From the NCBI GenBank assembly GCA_020747015.1, contig JAGTJM010000035.1:248001-312000 (forward strand): 64,000 nt of DNA. The letters run 5' to 3'. The notes under the pieces are model-generated. The model searched no databases. It was given only the letters and a program-made list of their open reading frames with translations, and was not told where the DNA came from. Below, one piece after another: positions 56,011-64,000 of this stretch. The stretch is from Pyrenochaeta sp. MPI-SDFR-AT-0127. Lineage: Eukaryota > Ascomycota > Dothideomycetes > Pleosporales > Cucurbitariaceae. Position 1 is the first letter of the stretch. Each line of letters begins with the position of its first letter. The position numbers and the translations under genes are program-made.

Positions 56011-56396
56011 CTATGCACCCTGCCCCTTCTCTTGCAGCTCCTTCTGTTTGCGCTCATGCTCGATGATCTGTTTGCTCCAGCTGCGTACTTGTTAGCACTC
56101 TCTCCGCTGACGTAGGCGACTCGGTGCTCAGGCGTACTATCGGCTCGGGAAGAATCTGCCAGGCTCAGGCATCTTGTCGCGGTGCTCGAGCCTTGCGCTG
56201 AGCATGAAGATGGCTCCGACGATGCCGCCGAAGACGACGCCCAAGACGGCTGTGTTGGCTTTCCAGTTTGCGGGTTGAGCGTACCAGCCGCCGGCCGGCG
56301 ACCAGACGTGCTTTGGATATCTGCCCACTCGGTCAATTCGGGGGGCCATGAGCCATTGAGGGCTTGAGCATACGGAACCTTGCCTCCTCCGCCCAT
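56011..56396 (-). CDS. small single-TM protein, probable mitochondrial complex I accessory subunit
   Basis: Three tiny exons, 56374-56396, 56138-56320 and 56011-56080, join in phase to 91 residues: MGGGGKVPYPKHVWSPAGGWY, QPANWKANTAVLGVVFGG, GRFFPSR, YWSKQIIEHERKQKELQEKGQGA. The splice sites are forced by the conserved PYPKHVWSP and PSRYWSKQ junctions. One hydrophobic span is present (AVLGVVFGGIVGAIFML). I recognise this as a conserved fungal mitochondrial protein of the type found among complex I accessory subunits, but I cannot name the subunit with certainty. It is divergent from mL44 over 231 bp, so two mitochondrial genes may share a promoter. Confidence 0.78.
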
Positions 56397-56627
56397 TGTG
56401 ATATGTGCTTGTGCGGAATCGAAGGGATGGGCGCAATTGGAGCTTGACATGAGGTCGCGGTTGCATGTCAAGCTAGCACGGGCCTGGTGGCTTGGCGGAA
56501 ATTCTTTGGCAGGTCGCTGTGATGCCGTCAAGGAGAAGAACACAACCCGGCCAATTGCTGCAGCCCTTGCTGTCTTGTTGCTGTCTCCCTTTCGTTCCTG
56601 CCGCCAGTTCTCTGCAAAGCGTCTTTA

Positions 56628-57863
56628 ATGAAGCGGATACCCATATCACGATGCGCCTCGCAATTGCTGGCACATCCGCTGCCTCGCCCGCCCGCGTGTC
56701 CCTCTGCTGCCGCCAGGAATGTACGGAGAAGCATCACACCTCATAACCACAGAATACAAGCGCGTTTCCAGTCCACGGCAGCACTGCGAAATGACGCGGA
56801 CCTAGAAGTAGAGCTCCCAGATAGCTCAAAGTTGGCCTCATCACGAGGACCACGAGCAGCTCACTTGAAGCCTCTCCCGCTGGAACAGCTCCCTTCACCA
56901 CATCCCAGCGCTGCCGAACGCTCCACCAAACTCCACGCCCTCCGCAGTCGACTCTCCCTCCCACCGCGCTTCCCCCTCCCAGTTCTCGCCCGGACACTGG
57001 TCCATCCCTCCGCAGACCCAAATCCTGCCTTCAACAATGCCTCACTCTCAATACTCGGCCGCCATCTGCTGGGCTACTACACCTCTGAATGGCTGCTTTG
57101 CAACTACCCCCGCCTCCCAATGCCAGTTGTCTTCGCCGCAGTAGAAGCGTACATCGGCCCGAAAGCCCTAGCCACCATTGCCAGCGAATGGGGCATTGAA
57201 GCAGCGGCGGAACCAGGAGGAGATGTTGACTCGGGGCTCTTGCAATTCAAGAGGATAAGATCTGGCGACGACCTTCCGGCGGCACTGAGGAGGCAGGCGC
57301 CCTGGAAGTGGAACGTTACAACCACACACAAAATTATGACAACCGACGAATTCGGCTCTGTCAATGCGCCACCAAGCCCACACGCTCTACAAAGGACACC
57401 AGTTCCTATGGAGGATGCTGCACAGTCTTTCGTCCGAGCATTGATTGGCGCACTACACGTCCACCTCGGCTCACCCCTCGTAAAGCGCTTTTTCCGCGAC
57501 CACTTCCTAAGCCGACACCTCGACATCAGCACCCTCTTTGACTTCCGTACTCCAACTCGCGATCTCTCACGTCTGTGTGCACGTGAAGGCTTTGAAAGTC
57601 CTGTGGCCCGTCTGATCTCAGAAACCGGTAGATTGAGCAGACATCCTGTCTTCGTGGTCGGCGTATACTGCGGGAAAGACAAGCTGGGTGAGGGCGCGGG
57701 AAGCTCATTAGACGAGGCGAGAACACGAGCCGCGGCGGCAGCGCTGAAGGCGTGGTATCTGTACAAGCCAGTCGAAGTCACGGTACCGAGCAGCACAGAA
57801 GGCGAGCTTGACACAAGCAGATGGCGACCAAACCTGGTTGACTGCGGTGAGGTGATTGTGTAA
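56628..57863 (+). CDS. MRPL3: mitochondrial ribosomal protein mL44 (MrpL3 family)
   Basis: Intronless, 411 residues from the ATG at 56628. The Arg/Ala/Pro-rich N-terminus with RFQSTAALRND is a mitochondrial presequence. Residues about 125-310 are a catalytically dead RNase III-like fold (LSILGRHLLGYYTSEWL, AAQSFVRALIGALHVHLG), and the C-terminus is a dsRNA-binding domain (RHPVFVVGVYCGKDKLGEGAGSSLDEARTRAAAAALKAWYL). This order is that of mL44 of the mitochondrial large subunit. Housekeeping. Confidence 0.93.
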   Translation: MKRIPISRCASQLLAHPLPRPPACPSAAARNVRRSITPHNHRIQARFQSTAALRNDADLEVELPDSSKLASSRGPRAAHLKPLPLEQLPSPHPSAAERSTKLHALRSRLSLPPRFPLPVLARTLVHPSADPNPAFNNASLSILGRHLLGYYTSEWLLCNYPRLPMPVVFAAVEAYIGPKALATIASEWGIEAAAEPGGDVDSGLLQFKRIRSGDDLPAALRRQAPWKWNVTTTHKIMTTDEFGSVNAPPSPHALQRTPVPMEDAAQSFVRALIGALHVHLGSPLVKRFFRDHFLSRHLDISTLFDFRTPTRDLSRLCAREGFESPVARLISETGRLSRHPVFVVGVYCGKDKLGEGAGSSLDEARTRAAAAALKAWYLYKPVEVTVPSSTEGELDTSRWRPNLVDCGEVIV

Positions 57864-59186
57864 GATATAGAGCAAGCAAAAACCACACTTTGGAGTCACA
57901 CGGGTTGCGCATTTGGGCATTGTATTGCATAGAGGGAGGGGGATTCGCTTCACTTGTACACTTTCGAAGAGAACAATGGAGACGCAGAAATGAGCCACTG
58001 TTCAAAAAATGACAGCGTGGTTGCCATGAAGAATTCGCCTGGGAAGAAGTTGAGCAAAAGAAGCACCTAGTTTTGCGCATTACGGAGCTGCGCACTCATG
58101 TATCATATGTCACATCTGGGGAATACCAGGAGAGTGTGTAGAATAAAGGAGCATGTTGCATCAATTGAGCAGTTCATCAGTTACTATCACATTGCTCCTG
58201 CATATAATTGAACTTTTGTTGCATCACGTGGAAACAGTAACAAATCCATATTGCTATCTAGGTATCTGAGCATGAGCGAAGGTCAAACGAAGAAGAAAGC
58301 TGTTCAAAAAAAATAAGATATAGTGCGTAGCATGGACACGATTTCAATTTCTACACTCGCAACTTCCAGAGAAAGTAGTCTAGTCGAATCAACTAATAAA
58401 TAATCCATCTCAACCATATGCGTACAAACGTCTACACGAAAGAATACCAATATTTACAAGACAAAATAAAAACAAGTCAAGATAATAAAGCGGATTATAG
58501 TAAATTGGTCTATATATATATCAAGAATACACGAGAATTCGTATGGGGAACAAAAAATAATAAAGTGTGGAGACTTCTTCCTATTCCTATTCCTATTCCT
58601 ATTCCTATTCCTATTCCTAGTCTAACTCCGCCCTTCCCCCCAAACTGCTCGATTTCGCCTGTGAAAATGCAAAGGGCAATCTGTAGTTGGAAATGACAAG
58701 AATTCAATCGTACGCAAATAACGCTAAAAATTTCGTGGGATTCCTTCTCTTTACATGCGATTCGTAACCGTCGTCACTTGGTAATGCTCGCCAAACGCTG
58801 AGTTGGGAAAGATACTGGCAAAAATGGGAAATAACTGGGGTCGGGTGGGGGAGGACGGCATGAAGGGGGTATCAAAGGTCCGACCCATGCTGGACAGAAA
58901 AAACAACGCTTCGAAAGACGCAATGAAAGTTGGGGGCGGGGGGTGGTGATGGTCCTATTCTCTCAAATCCCCATGTTCCGATTCTCCCAAAAGCCCTGCT
59001 CTTCTTTGAATCAGCATGTTACAAATACTCTCCCGTCCTTTCCGAGCTGCCATGTTTCATACGTTTGTTCCATCTCGGCAACCCGACTTGCCGGCCATCG
59101 CAAATCAGACATGTCGTACATGTTTCGCCAAGTATCACCTTGGAGTGGTTGACGTTTGACACGCTGTTTGATGTTCTGGCCTTCGT
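57864..59186. other. intergenic with a hexanucleotide microsatellite
   Basis: No gene recognised. AT-rich at 58300-58570, then the TTCCTA repeat. The right end is the 3' flank of the leftward pseudokinase gene. Confidence 0.55.
58578..58619. repeat. (TTCCTA)7 microsatellite
   Basis: Seven exact TTCCTA hexamers. The unit differs from the fungal telomere repeat TTAGGG on either strand, so it is a simple microsatellite. Confidence 0.95.
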
Positions 59187-61133
59187 TTACCATCCGCCCG
59201 CTGGCTCCATCCTCCTCGATTGTGACTGAAAATAGCCATCAAACACGCTCAGCTCGGGTTTCCGTGGCGTTTCCGAGATATCAACCAAAGCGGCTGCTGT
59301 CGCGCCACTCACGGATAGCGACGAGGCAACTTGTCCACTGTAGCCCCCACCGTCTAGACTTCTTCGCCTCCCTCCAGTAGCCTTGCCGCTACCGAGACTG
59401 GCTAGGATGAAGCTCATCTTGATCCGTTCTTTCGGCCTCGGCAAAAGCATCTTCTCCATGATGCTCAGCCACTCCGCTTCAGCCTTCAGCTGCCTCAATT
59501 TTCTGCCTGATCCAATGATCCCATTTCTGAGACCAGAGGTGGTTGATGCATGCAATCGATTGCGCCAGCTTCCCACCCGGTCAAGGTGAGTGTGGAACGA
59601 TGCGTCTTGCGTTGAACCAGCTCGGTATTGTGTGAAGACTGATAATGACTGGTTCTGCGCAACTGTCATCATGGACAGGAAGACGCAACCCAATGAGAAT
59701 ACGTCCGCCATCCGCTTGCCGCGCGAGACAATAGCCTCAGGCGCGGCATAGGTGTACGACTGATCCTGAAAGTAGGTATGTAGCTGGTCCAGGCGCTGTG
59801 AAGTAGCCATAGTTGGGCTGAAGGTGTCAACGCTGTTACCAATTTCGAACGGAGCCAGAAAGATGCGTGCTCCATCAATGAGGATTTTGCGAGGTCGAAT
59901 GCTGCGGTGGCATATCGACTGCGAATGAAGGTATTCGACAGCAGAAGCCAGGTCGTACATCCAGTCCACAAGCAGCTTGGAACGGGTCGAATCACTGCCA
60001 GGAAGGGCAAGATACTCGTCGAGACTGTACTGTGCTTTCTCGGTAACAATACCAATGTGGCTTGGTTGGGCATACGAGCAGAGCAACTTTGCAATATTCT
60101 TATGCTCGTACTGTTTGAATTTGTTGATCTGTTCCATAACCGCGGCCTTCTGGGACGGGCGTGTGATGACGAATCGCTTCCGCACGAGGAGACGGTCGTC
60201 GCTACTACCTTGCATCCGAACTCGGTCTACACTCTTTTCGGAGTTCCTTGACGATCTCACGAGGCTAAGATGCTTTAGTGGTACCATTTCACGAGCAGTG
60301 AAGTCCACATGAGCTCCAGTCAACGGCAGCTCTTTGGATGTAGCGCGCCACTGCTCTTCCACAACTTTTCGGGCGTTAGCCACAATGCCTTGCAGGCGGT
60401 CCTCGGGAAATGGTAAACTCTCGTCGCGAAGATCAAAGAAAAAGGCTTGCCGCCACGAAGCCACATCATCGCATACAAAAAGAAGAATTGCAACTCTGGG
60501 GTTAGACAAGGTCCACTGCCATATCTTCTTCACCAGTCCAGCATCCCAACCTTGCTTTCGACAGAGTTCGTAAAACCAACCGGACAACGACTGGCCCTGC
60601 GAGGACAAGATGGAAGTATTGATGAACCCATTCACCAGGGGTGTAAGAGGCGCAACTGGCTGTCGATAAGGGTTAGGTGAGCCCGGATATCCCGGCATCG
60701 GCGAACCTGGGTAGTCGACGCTTCTGAACGATTCGCCTGCTGATGAGAGCGGAGGTGACAAGGGCGCAAATCCCGCTACCGGATTGATTGGCCTGAGGGG
60801 TTGGGGGGCAATGGGCGTTGTAGATCGGCTTGTGTACTGCGGGGTACGATTTGGGCTATCTCTGGGTGATGAACTGGTGGACTTTGTAGAGTATGTCGAA
60901 CTTGGGCTCGCCATGATGTTGGACCACGGGTTGTTGTTTGTGGTGGTGGGAGTTGTGCTCCGGCTCGTGCAGGACGAAACTGACGATGCTGTAGGAGATG
61001 ATGGTCCGCGGTTCGTGTACCATGTCTGATCGTCATGGAGGTTGACCATGGATATGGTATGCGAAAGACTGTACTGGGGCTTTGGGTAATCCACCGCCGG
61101 TGTCCGCCATGGCGAGTTGGAGACGTGCTGCAT
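59187..61133 (-). CDS. pseudokinase-type protein
   Basis: Intronless, 648 residues from the ATG at 61133 (MQHVSNSPWRTP). The first about 180 residues are Ser/Thr/Pro-rich and disordered. A compact region at about 185-275 (LSGWFYELCRKQGWDAG, RVAILLFVCDDVASWRQAFFFDLRDE) is conserved-looking but unknown to me. A kinase-like fold follows: EQINKFKQYEHKNIAKLL, LVDWMYDLASAVEYLHS, then CHRSIRPRKILI where HRDxKxxN should be, and APFEIG where DFG should be. YAAPEAIVSRGKRMADVFSLGCVFLSM keeps the APE/DxxSLG frame. The catalytic and metal-binding Asp are both gone, so it is a pseudokinase. Likely a scaffold or regulator. Confidence 0.85.
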   Translation of the reverse strand: MQHVSNSPWRTPAVDYPKPQYSLSHTISMVNLHDDQTWYTNRGPSSPTASSVSSCTSRSTTPTTTNNNPWSNIMASPSSTYSTKSTSSSPRDSPNRTPQYTSRSTTPIAPQPLRPINPVAGFAPLSPPLSSAGESFRSVDYPGSPMPGYPGSPNPYRQPVAPLTPLVNGFINTSILSSQGQSLSGWFYELCRKQGWDAGLVKKIWQWTLSNPRVAILLFVCDDVASWRQAFFFDLRDESLPFPEDRLQGIVANARKVVEEQWRATSKELPLTGAHVDFTAREMVPLKHLSLVRSSRNSEKSVDRVRMQGSSDDRLLVRKRFVITRPSQKAAVMEQINKFKQYEHKNIAKLLCSYAQPSHIGIVTEKAQYSLDEYLALPGSDSTRSKLLVDWMYDLASAVEYLHSQSICHRSIRPRKILIDGARIFLAPFEIGNSVDTFSPTMATSQRLDQLHTYFQDQSYTYAAPEAIVSRGKRMADVFSLGCVFLSMMTVAQNQSLSVFTQYRAGSTQDASFHTHLDRVGSWRNRLHASTTSGLRNGIIGSGRKLRQLKAEAEWLSIMEKMLLPRPKERIKMSFILASLGSGKATGGRRRSLDGGGYSGQVASSLSVSGATAAALVDISETPRKPELSVFDGYFQSQSRRMEPAGGW

Positions 61134-63012
61134 CGCTACAAGAGAGATAGTGCTCGTATCAGGTGAGTAGAGCGTGACCACTGAGGAGCAATGGGGAAGG
61201 CGTGAGGTGTGGGATGGCAGTTACGAGCGGGATGGTTGCAGCAACTGGGACTTTAGGGCCGAAAGAGCCCGTGGAAAACACTCAAAAAAGCAAAAAGAGC
61301 ATATCAGCGTAACAGAGCGAAGAACGTGAGAGACGACGAAGGAGGAAAGTTGGGTCCAGGCGCCCCAGTCGGTAGAAGAAGTACAGCAGTAGGGATCGGG
61401 CACACTCGACGTCCTGGACGCGCTGACGGGGCAGCGTAAGGCTTCGTCGAGCAAAAGCGCAGAGGCTTTTGATGTGCTGGCAATTACTCGCCTGCATTCC
61501 GAAGCGCATTAGTAGAGGGCGACAATATATGGCCTTGGGTATGTGTGTTGGGCGAATGCACACTGGGCACGAGCACACCCTTGCGGGTTAGTTGTATGCA
61601 GGCGAACGTGGCCACCTCAGAGTCGCCTCCTGTTGGAAGGCGGAACTTGTGCATATGTTCGCAGCCAGAGGTTCCCGTATGGTGCCAGATCATCCAGATA
61701 TCTGAGGGATAGCGCGCGAGCCGTCCCGAAACCAGCAGGCTCCGTCGGCAGAGTACCTTAGTATTCGCAGCACTGCATGAGGAGGCTGCCAGCTTACTGC
61801 AGGGCCAGAGCCTGCACCGCAGCAGCAGGAGCACGAGGATGCAGGACCGTCCTGCTTCACTACGCGCATAGTGCCTATTGGAACAGGAGAGATGACAGGA
61901 AGCTGAGGGATTGCTGTTGATTATCTACCGGATGATGAGGGTTCAAGTGACACGATGTCTTGCGTCACCCCAGCTCACCGTCTGTTCTGGGCAGCCCCAC
62001 GGCGAGGATAAACGTGGCGCCGACGCCGTGGCTTTGGAGAGAGCGAGAAGGAAAAGCCATAGACGGGTATTTGGCGTTTCGCAAGAAGATGGTCCCACAG
62101 GCGTTCATCTGATAAACCGCCCGGCGATACGCCCGTGATGCACACAAGGCATTGGCGAGCGAGCAGTGACAGCGGCGACTTCTGGTGTCAAAGGCAGCTT
62201 GTTCCTGGCCTGACAGCGCCCGTGAGCAGCCCGTGAGGCCGGCGGTGGAGGCGTTCGTCAGCGCCACGGAGGCTCAAGCAATGGGAAAGTTGAGGCGGGG
62301 GGTTCCTGGCGGGCGAGGGAGGAGGGTGAAACCAGCCAGCAGGGCAGACACGGGCGCTGGCGGGCGCTCATTGGCTGGTCACGCGGCCTCACGTGCTGGG
62401 CTAGCGTGCATCTGAAGCGCCCCTAGTTTTGCAGTGCGCCTCAACTCGACGACCTCAACACCAATTGTCTCAAGGGGTCAGACATCGTCATGCTAGCTCT
62501 GTGCCTGCTACCAAATCGATCGGCTGCTAGCGAAAGCTTGGTTGGCTGCCACCACTTGCGGCTCCTGCTCTGCCAATTTAAGCTCCCTGCTAGCCGCTAT
62601 AGGGCGAACGCATAGATATGTCCCGTGCCATCCGTCGCAGCCTCAATCAGAACCAGTCTCAACTCTGTAATGGAATCTCCGTCCTGCCTTCGTCCTGATC
62701 TACGAGTGGCATGGCCGCCCCGAGTCACGCCATTGCGAGGCTTCTGTCCGACACGCCACGACTGCAATTCTCCCGCCGCGTCCTCTAATCTGGCGACTGT
62801 CATTTCTCTTATTCGTGTCCCTGCCTTACGTTTTCTACTAATGACTCCCTGGCAGTGCCGGTTTCTTTCTGGGCAGTGATTGACTTTTCGTGCTTCCGCT
62901 CTTTACGAAGCTTCATTGCTTGCCACCTTCCTTTCCGCACGCTGCTGGACAGCCGGCACGCTTCCCACTATCGACTTTAATACCACAGTCATACCTAATA
63001 CCTTTCTTCGCC
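61134..63012. other. intergenic
   Basis: About 1.9 kb with no supported gene. GC-rich at 62200-62400. The pyrimidine-rich stretch before 63013 looks like the leader of the last gene. Confidence 0.5.
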
Positions 63013-64000
63013 ATGTTACTCAAGAGCGCCCTGCTGGGCGGCTTGCTCGCTGCTGGATACGCAGCTGCCATCAAGGCCGGCTCTCTCAACGCCCTGCTGC
63101 AGCCGGGAAACGATGTGGAGGAGGTTCTTCGCCGGGACGCTGAACTCATGGCAACCCTTACTCGACGACAAGATGCGAATGCCGCCGACACAGCACCGTT
63201 GGCGTCGCTCACGCCGGCGTCAGGCGACGCATCAGCAGCGGATTTGGCACAGTGGGAGGAGCAGACGCGCGAAGCATGTATGAGCACGCTGGGGAACCTC
63301 AACGGCCAGGCCTCGAATCCGAGTGGAATTGCCGTATGCTACAACCTGCCGTTTCTCGACAACAAAACCGGTGTCTTCCAAGCCGAGCTGCGCATGTACA
63401 ATGTATCGGCTCCCATCAATCCATGGGCGGGCGTCACCGCTGCAGATGTCAGCATGACTTTGTCGTACCTAGGAGCTACTGTCCAGAACATGAATGGAAA
63501 TTTTACAAAACGAGACCTCAGCTGGCCGCCGATTCGTGCAAGAGAACCTAATGATGGGCGCTTAGTGGAGCGGCAGAACATCAACACCATGACAGAGCTC
63601 AAGGTGTTGATGTATGTGGGCAGAGTAAACAGCAACCTAATGGGATCTGCTATGACACAGTAAGAGACTGCCTCATCTGTCCAGGCTCGAACCATCACTA
63701 ATATCGTCACAGAGAGTCTCTCCAACCACTCCTTATCCCGCAAATTGACCTCGCCGCACGAAATCCTGTGACGAATGAAGACGTAACAACAACGCTCTCA
63801 TCCCAGGAAGCCTCTTTTGTCAACGGCGTCTTCTCAAAGGCCGCCAGCGGTCCTACCAACGCAGACCCACAAGCGGCAGCATCAGCATCCGCCGCCGTCG
63901 CCTCTGCCGCCCCATTCGTCGTTCCTGGAACCTCGCTTGCTTTCTTCCCAATCGGCCTCGTCGTCACGTCTGTGTGGGCACTCTTCTTTTTCTTGGCGGT
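63013..64000 (+). CDS. secreted/membrane-anchored fungal protein, 5' part
   Basis: Partial at the right edge. Exon 1 63013-63659, intron 63660-63712 (53 bp), exon 2 from 63713. The ATG at 63013 opens a signal peptide (MLLKSALLGGLLAAGYAAA). The ectodomain has two Cys near residues 90-112 and NxS/T sites (NVS, NFT). Exon 2 continues with IDLAARNPVTNEDVTTTLSSQEASFVNGVFSKAASG, an Ala/Ser-rich stretch and a hydrophobic segment (PIGLVVTSVWALFFFLAV), likely a C-terminal TM. I do not recognise a named domain. A longer frame starting at 62890 only adds non-conserved leader. Confidence 0.7.

Noticed and set aside
58578..58619. Hexamer repeat as an interstitial telomere
   Set aside because: The unit TTCCTA/TAGGAA is not TTAGGG; simple microsatellite.
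1..64000. tRNA, rRNA, CRISPR or transposon
   Set aside because: Scanning for T-loop-like GTTCRANNC contexts, rRNA blocks, regular repeat-spacer arrays, transposase or reverse-transcriptase frames gave nothing convincing; CRISPR is not expected in a fungal nuclear genome.

Overview
The window is nuclear DNA from a filamentous ascomycete (Pezizomycotina). Dothideomycetes, probably Pleosporales, is a reasonable guess from the gene families, but no species can be named. The reasons are short spliceosomal introns (about 48-200 bp, GTRNGT...YAG), strand-mixed non-operonic genes, and fungal families such as HET, Zn2Cys6, UstYa/DUF3328, DUG3 and MAK32-like. Most gene models below were joined by eye from splice sites whose phases add up.

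Layout. 1-1.5 kb: 5' part of a GYF-domain (Smy2-like) gene. 2.7-3.5 kb: an orphan ORF. 4.7-7.6 kb: an allantoate-type MFS permease next to a PhyH-type Fe(II)/2-oxoglutarate dioxygenase. 7.8-8.9 kb: TVP38/TMEM64 membrane protein. 10.9-13.1 kb: membrane-anchored kinase-like protein. 13.6-16.4 kb: NmrA-like reductase and a DUG3 glutamine amidotransferase. 19.7-21.6 kb: a DIP5-like amino-acid permease, flanked by two gene-poor stretches. 24.5-32.2 kb: a small membrane protein, a HET protein, a RING-YEATS protein and a Ser/Thr-rich single-pass membrane protein. 33.5-41.1 kb: a full-size ABCB exporter divergent from a Zn2Cys6 regulator. 41.5-44.3 kb: an APH-fold kinase-like protein and a degenerate hydrolase/TM protein. 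44.8-47.8 kb: an intact ORF derived from a PMCA Ca2+-ATPase whose catalytic core has been erased. 49.1-52.2 kb: a secreted eight-repeat, Kex2-type precursor divergent from a UstYa (DUF3328) gene. 52.6-61.1 kb: housekeeping genes (CAP/Srv2, MAK32-like, a small mitochondrial-type subunit, mL44) and a pseudokinase. 63.0-64.0 kb: start of a secreted or GPI-like protein cut by the window edge.

The best candidate for an undescribed system is the 49.1-52.2 kb pair. The precursor carries eight copies of a basic peptide (HHRGRGKKNN) bounded by RR or KR and by X-Ala/X-Pro dipeptides, the logic of fungal pheromone and dikaritin precursors. Facing it is a membrane-anchored UstYa protein with both HxxHC motifs, the hallmark oxidase family of those ribosomal peptides. 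The core has no tyrosine, so any chemistry would differ from ustiloxin-type ether links. The ABC exporter/regulator pair and the pseudo-ATPase lie within 10-20 kb, but their connection is only a hypothesis.
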